Virus record (IMG/VR): IMGVR_UViG_3300030406_002326
Coordinates: 1-26,570 of that record
Length of the DNA: 26,570 nucleotides
Source: a virus
Direction: 5' to 3' (one strand)
Positions within the stretch are counted from its first letter, which is position 1. Every line of letters begins with the position of its first letter. Positions 7,489-16,474 of the stretch are shown here, piece after piece. Made by a program: the position numbers and the translations under genes. The notes under the pieces are model-generated. The model worked only from the letters and a program-made list of their open reading frames with translations. It had not been told where the DNA came from and ran no database searches.

Positions 7489-8166
7489 TCATAACTCCCA
7501 CGTAAGATTCATTGAACCCCCGTCAAAAGTATCATCACCAGTGAAAGTTACTTTTAAGCGATCTACTGCTGTACTAACACTATTTAATACACCACCTCCC
7601 CATCTTTGTGATTGATCCCTTTCAGTACCGTTATGTCTTTGAACCCATGAAGTGCCAGTACTTGTGTTATTGAGTTTCATGAAGGTCATCATCATTGAAA
7701 ACTGATGCGCTGCTCCTCCATTGAAAAAGACAAAAGAATCTGTTCTACCGTTTTCACTATAACCAACACCTTCAGCTTGATATCCACTAGTAGACTTATA
7801 ATTTGAAGTGTAATAACCACCTGAATGACCAAGTTGAATCTTGAAATCTTCAGTAGATGATCCGCTTACATCTGCCCAAATCAAGGTTAATCTAGTAGCA
7901 GTTGATGGTATACCTGTAAATTCAACCGATGTTCCACTAGTTGTAGCTACGGCTGTGCCTTTATAAACAATCTGACCTGAATCATTAGTTGGTGTATCAA
8001 AGCTCAGTGTACCGCTACCATTTGTTTTTAAATATTGACCATCACTACCTGCAGTTGCAAGATTAATACTTGCTGTAGGTAAGGTGATTGTTGGTGTACC
8101 TGCTGCAGCTGTAACAGTAATTTCTGCTTCTCCAGAAGTACTACCTTTTAGTTTTAATGTACTCAT
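7489..8166 (-). CDS. Tail-fibre-like protein, 225 aa
   Basis: The start MSTLKLKGSTSGEAEITVTA, followed by ITLPTASINLATAGSDGQYL and KTNGSGTLSF, is a standard repeat-rich N-terminus of marine-phage fibre proteins. The C-terminal half (about 70-225) looks like a compact beta domain: GTSVEFTGIPSTATRLTLIW, then DFKIQLGHSGGYYTS, ending GSMNLTWEL. Such domains are thought to form the exposed end of short fibres. The first three residues and the helper segment match the next gene (MSTLK), which suggests a shared attachment point. The ATG lies 4 nt after the stop of the 277-aa gene. Receptor specificity is unknown. Confidence 0.76.
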   Translation of the reverse strand: MSTLKLKGSTSGEAEITVTAAAGTPTITLPTASINLATAGSDGQYLKTNGSGTLSFDTPTNDSGQIVYKGTAVATTSGTSVEFTGIPSTATRLTLIWADVSGSSTEDFKIQLGHSGGYYTSNYKSTSGYQAEGVGYSENGRTDSFVFFNGGAAHQFSMMMTFMKLNNTSTGTSWVQRHNGTERDQSQRWGGGVLNSVSTAVDRLKVTFTGDDTFDGGSMNLTWEL

Positions 8167-8170
8167 AATT

Positions 8171-9004
8171 TTATACGATTGTCCAGTAATCTCCAGAAGC
8201 TATTGTAACCGTGACACCACTATTTATTGCTATCGGACCTGCACTTAGTGCATTACAAGCAGCACCAAATGAAGTACCAATTTCATAGTTAGCAGCTACA
8301 GTCTGACCGTTTTCCCAAAATATTTTATCAGAGGAACCACCTGTAGCACCAGCTGATACTGATTGCCATGAGCAAGTACCATCACCATCTTCTCTAAGAT
8401 ATTTAGTACCTCCACTCTCACCCGTAGATAAGATAGCAGTACCTTCTGGTGTAGTGCTAACTGTAGCCCATAATAAACCACCAGTTCCACCTGATTGTTT
8501 CTGTAGGAATTGACCATTAGAACCATCATTATCTATATAGAGATTATCCTCATCAACTGATTGAGAAGACATATGTTCTAAATCAACTGCACCTGTAGCT
8601 ATATGTTCAGATTCAACTGCATCATCTTGGATGTTAGTTCCATCTATACAATCGTTTGCTAAATGATCATGATCAATAGATGCGTCTACATATTGATCAC
8701 TATCCACAGAGTTTGCAGACATATGTTCTAGATCTACAGCACCTGCAGCTATATGCTCGGATTCAACTGCATCATCTTTAATATTATCACCCTCAATGGC
8801 ATCATTTTCTAACATAGCATGAGTAACTGATCCTGCTACTATGTTATTTAAATCTTGCCTTAATAGTGGTCTACCACCAGCCGTTGATCCATCATGTACA
8901 ACTAAAGTATCCTTTGTTGTATCTACAGTACACTCACCTTCGGCTCCGGTAAAGCTACTGTGCTGCGTGGTTGTACCACGTCTTAGTTTTAATAATTTAG
9001 CCAT
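8171..9004 (-). CDS. Tail-fibre-like protein with internal 50-residue repeat
   Basis: The N-terminus MAKLLKLRRGTTTQHSSFTG, followed by AEGECTVDTTKDTLVVHDGS, matches the small domain that starts many phage fibre and tropism-determinant proteins (RRGT..., AEGE..., D...L.VHDG). Residues 78-101 and 128-151 are near copies (DAVESEHIA.GAVDLEHMS), spaced exactly 50 residues apart, so this shaft is probably a regular beta or helical repeat. The C-terminus is Gly/Ser-rich and ends GVTVTIASGDYWTIV. It shares a TAATG junction with the preceding gene. Role as an adhesion fibre is inferred from family and position. It lies far from any reverse transcriptase in the window, so nothing suggests a diversity-generating system. 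Confidence 0.76.
   Translation of the reverse strand: MAKLLKLRRGTTTQHSSFTGAEGECTVDTTKDTLVVHDGSTAGGRPLLRQDLNNIVAGSVTHAMLENDAIEGDNIKDDAVESEHIAAGAVDLEHMSANSVDSDQYVDASIDHDHLANDCIDGTNIQDDAVESEHIATGAVDLEHMSSQSVDEDNLYIDNDGSNGQFLQKQSGGTGGLLWATVSTTPEGTAILSTGESGGTKYLREDGDGTCSWQSVSAGATGGSSDKIFWENGQTVAANYEIGTSFGAACNALSAGPIAINSGVTVTIASGDYWTIV
8570..8778. repeat. Direct repeat pair, about 59 nt at 150-nt period, within the 277-aa fibre gene
   Basis: Two near-identical copies lie at about 8570-8628 and 8720-8778. They begin CATATGTTCTA and end in TCAACTGCATCATC on the plus strand. The exact 150-nt spacing keeps the reading frame and encodes the 50-residue protein repeat. Differences are mostly third-codon changes, so the duplication is old enough to have drifted. 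Confidence 0.8.
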
Positions 9005-9891
9005 TAAGCTACGCTCCCGAAGTCAAGTGAAAGATTATCTCCTGCAGCTCCATCGATTGTTGTTGCTGACATTAATCCTGTTATAGATGCACCAGTTGAA
9101 GTAGTTGCGAATTTTACAGCATTTGCATAGTATATATCAGTTGATGCATTAGAATTACATTTAATATTAAATTCACCAGCTTGGTTTCTAATCCATGTAC
9201 CACCAGATGCTGCTATTTTAACTGTTCCACCACTAAATGCTGATATTGATAAACCAGATCCACCATTAGATAATGAAGCATTCTGTCCACCAGATGAATC
9301 ATTCAATTTTATAGAAACATTCTCTGAGAAATTAAGGGAATTATCTGATTCATCCCATAATATATCCTTACCAGCATTAGTACCATTATCAAAACTTACA
9401 TCACCAGCAACAGTAAGACCAGTTAAAGTACCAACTGAAGTGATGTTAGTTTGAGCAGCTCCAGTAACAGTTGCAGCTGTACCTGATGCATTACCAGTTA
9501 CATTACCAGTTACATCACCAGTTACATCACCAGTTACATCACCAGTTACATTACCAGTTACATTACCAGTTAAATTTCCTGTAACAGAAGTAGTTGTCAA
9601 AACTCCTGTACTAGGATTATAAGTCAATCCTGTATCTACTTCCGCACCTTGGTTTCCACTTGTTCCATCTACAAATACTGGGTAAACAGTCTCATCTGTA
9701 GAGTTGTTTTCTGTAGTTGTGAAGGTACTAGTATTGTCAGCAGTACCACCAGTACTACCAATCTCTACAACTGAACCTCCAGTTGTCTTGGTAAATACAC
9801 CACCATCTTGGGTGTTAATAGCTAATTCACCTACAGTAAGGTCACTAGCTGAAGGATCAGCTGTTTTTCTTTTATGTAGTATTGTAGCCAT
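9004..9891 (-). CDS. Tail-fibre-like protein with GNVTGDVT repeat shaft
   Basis: The N-terminal domain (MATILHKRKTADPSASDLTV, then GELAINTQDGGVF) is the short attachment domain seen in many phage fibres. Next comes NNSTDETVYPVFVDG and YNPSTGVLT, then a tandem GNVTGNVTGDVTGD shaft at about residues 104-140. A beta-rich tip region follows (VGTLTGLTVAGDVSFDNG; NAVKFATTSTGASITGL). The start directly follows the stop of the next upstream fibre gene (TAAATG), and the stop overlaps the following start. It shares N-terminal and central motifs with the 295-aa gene at 9892-10779 and is probably its paralogue. Confidence 0.78.
   Translation of the reverse strand: MATILHKRKTADPSASDLTVGELAINTQDGGVFTKTTGGSVVEIGSTGGTADNTSTFTTTENNSTDETVYPVFVDGTSGNQGAEVDTGLTYNPSTGVLTTTSVTGNLTGNVTGNVTGDVTGDVTGDVTGNVTGNASGTAATVTGAAQTNITSVGTLTGLTVAGDVSFDNGTNAGKDILWDESDNSLNFSENVSIKLNDSSGGQNASLSNGGSGLSISAFSGGTVKIAASGGTWIRNQAGEFNIKCNSNASTDIYYANAVKFATTSTGASITGLMSATTIDGAAGDNLSLDFGSVA
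9490..9573. repeat. 12-nt tandem repeat, seven units
   Basis: On the plus strand seven consecutive units of the form ATYACCAGTTAC occur without interruption; the last ends in A. Each unit adds four residues (GNVT or GDVT) to the fibre shaft. Copy number can change by slippage without loss of frame. Confidence 0.9.
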
Positions 9892-10779
9892 TTACCATGT
9901 CCCACCATCAATTGAACCTACAGTTAGTAAACCAGAAGAAGGGTTATATGATAATCCTGTATCAGTTTCAATTCCTCGACCGCCTGTAGCAGTATCTACA
10001 AATGTTAAATATACAGTTTCATCTGTTGAGTTATTAGCTGTACATGTCACATTAGTTGCAGTAGTTGCGGTTGTAGCTGTAGTAGCTGTAGCAGCATTAC
10101 CAGAAGTATCTTGATTACCAGAAGAATTTACACCAGGTAAGTTGATATTAGCTGTGCCATCGAATGAGACACCTCCAATAGTACGGGCGTTTGCTAAAGC
10201 AGTAGCAGTTGCAGAATTACCTGTACAGGATCCTGAAGAACCAGTAGCATTACCTTGCACGTTACCAGTAACAGAACCTTCTAGGTTAGCTAAAAGTGTA
10301 CCTGTAGTAACTGTTAGGTTACCAGTTGAACTAGCTGTACCTGTTGTTGTACCTACTAAGAATTTATCTTCTGATTCGTCCCAACCAATAAATGCATTAT
10401 CACCAGTTGAGCCTCTTTCAATTAATAAACCGCAGTCATTAGCATTAGTACTAGCACCACTGTTTAATTCAAGTAGGTTATCTTCAAGTGTTGTGTTTGC
10501 AGTGGCTACTGTAGTTGTAGTACCATTAACAGTTAAGTTACCAGTAACAACTACGTTATCACTGAATGTTTTAGTACCAGCTACTGTTTGTGCAGTTGTC
10601 AGGTCACAGAATGCACCTGATCCACCGACTTTAATTACAGAAGCAGCATTACTTCCACTTGTTCCTTCACCATAATACAGTATATCATTACCTTCAGTAA
10701 AAGCTAATTCTGCATTAGCTAGATCTGAGCTACTTGGTGCTGTTGAACCAGTCGATCTTTTGATTCGTATCTGAGCCAT
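9892..10779 (-). CDS. Tail-fibre-like protein, 295 aa
   Basis: The start MAQIRIKRSTGSTAPSSSDL, followed by ANAELAFTEGNDILYYGEG, is the small N-terminal domain common in marine-phage fibres. Central motifs TFSDNVVVTGNLTVNGTTTT, LEDNLLELNSG and GLLIERG..GDNAFIGWDES are standard in cyanophage fibre proteins. A low-complexity stretch, ATATTATTATTAT, precedes NNSTDETVYLTFVDTATGG, which is paralogous to the next gene. The ATG lies 3 nt after the stop of the T7-type fibre gene. It likely forms part of the fibre or an accessory adhesin; the exact place in the virion is unknown. Confidence 0.78.
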   Translation of the reverse strand: MAQIRIKRSTGSTAPSSSDLANAELAFTEGNDILYYGEGTSGSNAASVIKVGGSGAFCDLTTAQTVAGTKTFSDNVVVTGNLTVNGTTTTVATANTTLEDNLLELNSGASTNANDCGLLIERGSTGDNAFIGWDESEDKFLVGTTTGTASSTGNLTVTTGTLLANLEGSVTGNVQGNATGSSGSCTGNSATATALANARTIGGVSFDGTANINLPGVNSSGNQDTSGNAATATTATTATTATNVTCTANNSTDETVYLTFVDTATGGRGIETDTGLSYNPSSGLLTVGSIDGGTW

Positions 10780-10782
10780 GTC

Positions 10783-12405
10783 TTAAAAGGATCCTCCATC
10801 CACTATAGTTGACGTTGTTATTGTTGAATCTGCTTTAAATTTAGAAGCAGAATTATTATAATAAATTAATGAACCATCTGTTTTAGCAGATTGATCTAAC
10901 CAAGCTAACGAATCAACGTAAGCTTTTACTGATTGCTGACTAGGTGCTTGTGTAGCACTATTAGTCGCCATATTATCTTCATCTAATAAAGCACCACTTG
11001 TTGTCGATTTAAAGCTAGTACCATCATAGAATTTTAATACATTATTAGCAGTATCATACCACAAATCACCTTCGGATGGAGAACTAGGTGCACTAGCGGC
11101 TATCTTATATTCTTCTGCATATCTATTTATATCATTAATAGATTCAGCTACTGTATTAATACTACCAGATGTTCCTTGAGAAACACTATCTGTAACAAAA
11201 CCTAAGTCATCAGTATAGGTAACATTACCTGCTACAATTGCTATATTAGATAATTGAGCATCTGTTGGTACAGTTTTTATCCATGCACCATCATCATATA
11301 CTTTAAATAAGTTCTGACTAGTGTTAAAGAATAAGTCACCTTGATCATTATCTGATGTAGGATCATTAGCACCAAATCTATATCTCTCATTAAAGCTATT
11401 TACACTATCACTTAAAGCTATAAGATCAGCTTCCTTACCTATAGTTCTATGATAAGTATAAGTATTTAATGTAGATGTAGTTTGGACTAATACACCCATA
11501 CCAGCTTCTAAGGTTTTACCATATAAACTAGCAGGGAATCCTGTAATTGTTACTGTTGAACCGCCTAAAGTACGACCTGTAGTAGTTGTACCAGACCCAT
11601 TAATTACAAGTCCTTGAGCATCTGCTATAGATACTACTGTACCTGCATCATCATCAGGATCAGGGTTAGCATTAGGAAACTTTTGATCATCTGCTATAGC
11701 TACAAAACCACCTAAAGCATTTAATAGATTTATAACCCATGCATTAATAGCTGAACTAGTTGGTATATCGTTAGTATTAGCAGGTGTAAGTGTACCTGTA
11801 ATACTCTTACCATCTAATTGGTTTAACTCAGTTGTTGTACTTGTTAAGCTTGTAGCTAAACTAGATAAGATAGCATCACTAATTTTACCATGAGCTATTG
11901 AATTATCAGCTAGTTTTGTACCACTTATAGCAGCACTATCACTAACATCAGCATTAACAATAGTTCCGTCAATAATATTAGAACTGGCTATTGCGTCTGG
12001 ACCTATATCTTCTGCTTGTATTATTCTTTCTTGTTCTTCTTGTAATGCAAATAGAGAATGTTCATAAATTTTATTTAAGTCATTTGCTCTAATTGATGAT
12101 CCAGGTTGGAATGTAACTCGTTTATCGGATGGAGTAGCTACACTTGTTTCCCTGAATACTCTTACAGTTACTCCTGTTTTAGGAGCACCTGTTGTCTCTT
12201 GTACTGTACTATCAATATTTGTATTATTGAAAGTAATTCTTGTTGGATTGCTTGTACTATTAACTGTGTATTTAGTTGTTGCCTGGGTCTTGCCGTTAAG
12301 CATGACCCTGACGTCTGCATCTTTAATTGTCTCGAATGTATAACCAAACCATAGGTGACTCCCATTAGGAGTGTTGGTATGATTATCATTATATGTTGTT
12401 GCCAT
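10783..12405 (-). CDS. Tail fibre protein with T7 gp17-type N-terminus
   Basis: Residues about 1-135 (NGSHLWFGYTFETIKDADVR, then VMLNGKTQ, ITFNNTNI, VRVFRETSVATPSDKRVTFQ and GSSIRANDLNKIYEHSLFAL) match the T7 tail-fibre N-terminal domain, which anchors the fibre to the gp11/gp12 tail. The rest (540 aa in total) is a different shaft and tip: short DGTIVNADVSDSAAISGTKL repeats, then FNERYRFGANDPTSDNDQGD with DLFFNTSQNLFKVYDDGAW, a segment repeated later as LWYDTANNVLKFYDGTSF. It follows gp16 after a 31-nt gap, with no clear Shine-Dalgarno, and leads a run of seven fibre-type genes. T7 order (16 then 17) supports the call. Confidence 0.9.
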   Translation of the reverse strand: MATTYNDNHTNTPNGSHLWFGYTFETIKDADVRVMLNGKTQATTKYTVNSTSNPTRITFNNTNIDSTVQETTGAPKTGVTVRVFRETSVATPSDKRVTFQPGSSIRANDLNKIYEHSLFALQEEQERIIQAEDIGPDAIASSNIIDGTIVNADVSDSAAISGTKLADNSIAHGKISDAILSSLATSLTSTTTELNQLDGKSITGTLTPANTNDIPTSSAINAWVINLLNALGGFVAIADDQKFPNANPDPDDDAGTVVSIADAQGLVINGSGTTTTGRTLGGSTVTITGFPASLYGKTLEAGMGVLVQTTSTLNTYTYHRTIGKEADLIALSDSVNSFNERYRFGANDPTSDNDQGDLFFNTSQNLFKVYDDGAWIKTVPTDAQLSNIAIVAGNVTYTDDLGFVTDSVSQGTSGSINTVAESINDINRYAEEYKIAASAPSSPSEGDLWYDTANNVLKFYDGTSFKSTTSGALLDEDNMATNSATQAPSQQSVKAYVDSLAWLDQSAKTDGSLIYYNNSASKFKADSTITTSTIVDGGSF

Positions 12406-12436
12406 TTTTTAATTTGTCAATAGTCATGGCGGGTGG

Positions 12437-15400
12437 TTATTTGAACATTTCTAAAAGTTCTAATTCAGGCACATTCTCTTCTTGATATAAAGTTTCTAAA
12501 TCACCTGATTCTGTATTTAATTTTCTATTTAATATTCTAAATTCACGTGTTTGTATTTCAGCGTACATTAATTGTTCAGCTTCATTACCATCTTGCAAGG
12601 ATTCTTCAGCGAATCTTTTAGCATTATTATATGCAACTGTTATCTGTTTAAAGACTTGTGCATATTTTTTAATATCTAAAACTTCCGATGATATATTACC
12701 ACTTCTAGCAGCTCTGAGTATATTTCTAAATCCTTTATAAGTAACACCACTAGGGTCAGTATAAGTTAAATTTTCAGCTCTTTGTTTAATTCTTAAAAGT
12801 TCTTCTTTATAATGACCTTGTTTACCCATAATACTATTAATAGCTTGTCTTTCGTGTGGTTCTAATAAAGCACCTCTATTACTTAAATTCATAGAAGGTG
12901 AATTAGGATATTCAATATCTATTAACCATTGATTAACAGGGCTTGGACGATTATTAATTTTAACAACATTTTTAGAAACTCTTTGCCACCAACTTAAATT
13001 ATTTACTGGTTGACCGTCTACTGGATCTACTATAGAAGGTAATCTACGAGAAGGATCAAACTTATCTAACCATGCATTTTTATTTCTTAATGCATCATCT
13101 AATTGATTCCTTACATCACGTAAATCAGGATACATCATCTTACCAGCCCATTGTCTAGCAGAACCCATTGGTAATAAATTATTAAATAAATTACTTTGCC
13201 ATCTGATAGCTGCAGCTCCGTTACCTTGCATTACATCAAATAAAGGTTCTAATTGTGTTAGTACCTGTTTATCAGTAAAATTAGCAGCTCCTATAACCCA
13301 GAGTCTTTGAGCAAATTCTTCAAATTGACCTGTTGTTAATGTATCAGCATTATCAGCAAGATCAACTGCGAGAGATAACCAATCACCTACTGGACCCATC
13401 CATTCATAACTAGCAACTTGATTAGTACCAGGTACTTTACAAGACTTCTTTTTCCAACCTTTTGTAAGGCGAGATTTTTGAATGGCTTTATTAACATGAC
13501 CTGTACCAGTACATCTATCATTAATACCTGCCATAAATGCACCTGTTAATAAGAACCCACTTAAAGCAGCTTTACCTTTAACTTCATGCCGTAAATTCTG
13601 GAAAGTTTCTTTATAAAACTCATCTACAGGTAATCCTTTTCTAGTTAGAATTTCAATGATTTCTTCATCTTCAAATTGTTTAGCAGATTTTTGTCCAAAT
13701 TGACCAAATAATTCTCTCCAATCACTAGAAAATTGACCTGCTGGAGACCATTTTGCAAAGGTATCCATTACATTTGCAGTAGTTCTAGGGAACCAAACGA
13801 TTGATCTCATTATTGGATACTGTCTGATAAGATTATTCATCGTATCAACTAGAGGAGAATCAGCATTAAGTGCTATTTCTTTTGCACTAGCATCTATTCT
13901 TAGATCACTGATCATTCCTCTACTATCAAACATTCCCTCATATATTTCATTCCAAGCTTCCTTAAAGGCTTCCTCAGTTAAATCTGTACCTTCTTTAGTA
14001 GCTTTCCATAGTGCTCTATACTTAGCTTCAGATGTTCCTAAAATAGATTTAGAGAAACCATCAAAACCTGTCATAGTATTTGATCCCCATCTTAAGAAAG
14101 GATCAGCAGCCATCTCTTCTAAGTCATCAAAGATTCTTAATAAAGCACCAGCACCATGTTCACCATTAGCTGAAGCTGCCTCTGCATAAGCTCTTAAAGC
14201 TCCTAATTCTCTAGTTTCTTTTAATGCAATATCACTACGCATTGAATAACTTATCTCTTTTGGATTATTAACAGCCTTTCTATATACTAATCGCATATGA
14301 TCAAAAGCTTTTTGTATAGTATCATCTAAAGAATACCAAGCTGTTATAGCTCGTTTAGCTGCACCAAAATCACCCGATAAAACAGCACCCCAAATTTGAG
14401 CTTGTGATTTACCGAATAAACCTGTTAAGTTACCAACTCCAGCTGCAATAGGTGTTGTAGGAGCTGAAAGCATAGAGTTAAATATATTAGACATCAATGC
14501 TTTATTTATAATAGAAGGTACTTTAGGATTACCATCTTTAATAAGCTTATGCCAAGTGCCTAGATTCTCTTGAGCCCATCTATGAAGTTTCCATAGTTTA
14601 TCTACATCACCATCAGCTAATTCACTTGCCATTAATAATGGTTTTAAGAATTCAGGATTGTCTCTTGAAACTATTTTAATAGTATTTGACCAGTCTTTAG
14701 CTTCTGGTATAATATCTAATAAAGCACTTTTATTATTATCTACAAGAATTTTACTAGCTTGATCTATAATTTCTTTATCACCACTTTTAACTGCTTTTTT
14801 CCAGGCATTCATATTTTGCAGCATAAAGTTAGCTTCGAAATTAGCTAAACCTTTTTCTACCATTAATACCTCTAGACGATCAGCCATAAGTTCAACAGTA
14901 CGTTGAAGCACTGCCTGATTATCTTCCATCAATGATGCACCAGTTGCTATATCAGATATCTGACCAGCTTCAGAAGTGACTAAATAAGCTCTAGCTTTAT
15001 GTACATCTAAATCAACCAGTTGTGATTTAAGATCAGATAATGCTTTAGTAATACCTTTCTTACCTACAATTCTAGCAATAGATCCATCTACTGATTCTTT
15101 AAATTCTCTAAGAATTCCTAAGATATCATCTGTATCAACTCTAGGATTTAATAATGTAGCTGCTAAATGATCTCCTGCGTCCTTGATCATTTTTTCTGTA
15201 ATGATCTGACCTGAGTTTGTTTTATATTTAAACGAACCACCTTCTTTTAATTTAGCTGTAGCTTCTGATACTAAAGTACGGTTTATTAAATTATCATATT
15301 TAATACCATTCTTTCTACCAGCTTCTGTTATAATTCTAGTAATTCTACCATGAGAACTTTCGAAGTTATTAGCTATTTCTGCTGCATTAACTTGTGCTCT

Positions 15401-16471
15401 AGGTAAAGGATTAGCTTCAGTAACAGGTAATACTAAATTTTCAGTATCATCAAAAACATCATGTAAACCAACAGTAGGTTTATTAGGTAATTCATCTAAG
15501 TCTTGATAGTACTTACCTAACTCTTGTAAAGCTTCTTGCTTTTCATGAGTTCTTTTTAATACTGCATTCTCTATTGGTTGATCAGAAAATTTAATCTCAG
15601 CACTTGCTTCACTAGCTGATTCATTTAAAGCTTTAGCACTCGTACCATCAGTAGGTATAAACCGAGCTGTACGTTTCAGACTTTGACCATGCTTTCCTAT
15701 ATAAGCAGCACCTTCTATAATACCAGCAAAGATATTAAAGATACCACCTTCTGCTACATTAGCAAAACGTATTTGATCAGCAGTTTTATCTGGACCAGTT
15801 AACATATAATCAGGTATATATACCTTAGTTGATGGCCACATCTTTGATATTGCTGTAAGAGCAGTATCATTCTCTTGGTTCTGTTCAGCTACATAATCAA
15901 CTAAACCACCAGTACCAAAGTCAATACCAACTTTTGAAAAGTTAGCAAACCCTCTGTTATTACCTAATCGTTGTAACCAAGGTGCAGCTGTTTTAGACAT
16001 ATGAGCTTTACTACCTGCATTTAATGCCATAGCTCTTAAACCTAAAGAAGGTATAACTATGCCTGATATATTACGAATAGCTTGAGCAGCTTTATCTTCA
16101 TATGCTGGTAGTTTAGGTATATCCCATTTACCACCATCAGCTGAAGCAAAGTTAACAAGATCAATTATTGTATCAGCAACCCCTACTATAGGAGCAAGAC
16201 CTTGCCATGATCTTTCAAAAGTATCGTGGAAGAAACCACCTACACCTGGTCTTGGTTTTGTTAGACCAAAATGTCCTGGTATAACTTCACCAGGTTCAAT
16301 AGCATCGAATTGTTCTTTGGTGAGTTTTCCTTGAGGCTCTGGTGCTTCCGTGGGAACATCAGGCTCTTCTGTTTGTATTGGTTCCTCAACCTTATACTTA
16401 GCATCAAGTTCGGCTAAACGAGCCTCCATATCTTGTAAGGATTGAGGTTGAGTTTGATTTTCTTCTTCCAT
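12437..16471 (-). CDS. Internal virion protein gp16-like (ejection protein)
   Basis: At 1344 aa it is close to T7 gp16 (1318 aa). In T7 this internal core protein is ejected with DNA and helps build the trans-envelope channel. The N-terminus is acidic and Pro-rich (EEPDVPTEAPEPQGK). Several hydrophobic segments could contact membrane (IVGVADTIIDLVNFAS; GFLLTGAFMAGI at about 1050). Long helical stretches fill the rest. I do not see the E-S motif region of the lytic transglycosylase that starts T7 gp16, so cell-wall cleavage may be missing or elsewhere. It begins 3 nt after gp15 and precedes the tail fibre, as in T7. Confidence 0.85.
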   Translation of the reverse strand: MEEENQTQPQSLQDMEARLAELDAKYKVEEPIQTEEPDVPTEAPEPQGKLTKEQFDAIEPGEVIPGHFGLTKPRPGVGGFFHDTFERSWQGLAPIVGVADTIIDLVNFASADGGKWDIPKLPAYEDKAAQAIRNISGIVIPSLGLRAMALNAGSKAHMSKTAAPWLQRLGNNRGFANFSKVGIDFGTGGLVDYVAEQNQENDTALTAISKMWPSTKVYIPDYMLTGPDKTADQIRFANVAEGGIFNIFAGIIEGAAYIGKHGQSLKRTARFIPTDGTSAKALNESASEASAEIKFSDQPIENAVLKRTHEKQEALQELGKYYQDLDELPNKPTVGLHDVFDDTENLVLPVTEANPLPRAQVNAAEIANNFESSHGRITRIITEAGRKNGIKYDNLINRTLVSEATAKLKEGGSFKYKTNSGQIITEKMIKDAGDHLAATLLNPRVDTDDILGILREFKESVDGSIARIVGKKGITKALSDLKSQLVDLDVHKARAYLVTSEAGQISDIATGASLMEDNQAVLQRTVELMADRLEVLMVEKGLANFEANFMLQNMNAWKKAVKSGDKEIIDQASKILVDNNKSALLDIIPEAKDWSNTIKIVSRDNPEFLKPLLMASELADGDVDKLWKLHRWAQENLGTWHKLIKDGNPKVPSIINKALMSNIFNSMLSAPTTPIAAGVGNLTGLFGKSQAQIWGAVLSGDFGAAKRAITAWYSLDDTIQKAFDHMRLVYRKAVNNPKEISYSMRSDIALKETRELGALRAYAEAASANGEHGAGALLRIFDDLEEMAADPFLRWGSNTMTGFDGFSKSILGTSEAKYRALWKATKEGTDLTEEAFKEAWNEIYEGMFDSRGMISDLRIDASAKEIALNADSPLVDTMNNLIRQYPIMRSIVWFPRTTANVMDTFAKWSPAGQFSSDWRELFGQFGQKSAKQFEDEEIIEILTRKGLPVDEFYKETFQNLRHEVKGKAALSGFLLTGAFMAGINDRCTGTGHVNKAIQKSRLTKGWKKKSCKVPGTNQVASYEWMGPVGDWLSLAVDLADNADTLTTGQFEEFAQRLWVIGAANFTDKQVLTQLEPLFDVMQGNGAAAIRWQSNLFNNLLPMGSARQWAGKMMYPDLRDVRNQLDDALRNKNAWLDKFDPSRRLPSIVDPVDGQPVNNLSWWQRVSKNVVKINNRPSPVNQWLIDIEYPNSPSMNLSNRGALLEPHERQAINSIMGKQGHYKEELLRIKQRAENLTYTDPSGVTYKGFRNILRAARSGNISSEVLDIKKYAQVFKQITVAYNNAKRFAEESLQDGNEAEQLMYAEIQTREFRILNRKLNTESGDLETLYQEENVPELELLEMFK

Positions 16472-16474
16472 AAG

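Noticed and set aside
9490-9573. CRISPR-like array
   Set aside because: The units are contiguous 12-nt repeats with no unique spacers, and they code in frame for a fibre shaft.
8171-9891. Diversity-generating retroelement target, because the N-terminal domains resemble tropism-determinant proteins
   Set aside because: No reverse transcriptase, template repeat or adenine-biased variable repeat is visible in the window.
10142-10675. Plus-strand ORF of 177 aa
   Set aside because: It is an antisense shadow of a repetitive fibre gene; codon pattern mirrors the GCN/ACN-rich minus-strand gene. The same holds for the plus ORFs at 9704-10114, 21317-21688 and 8841-9086.
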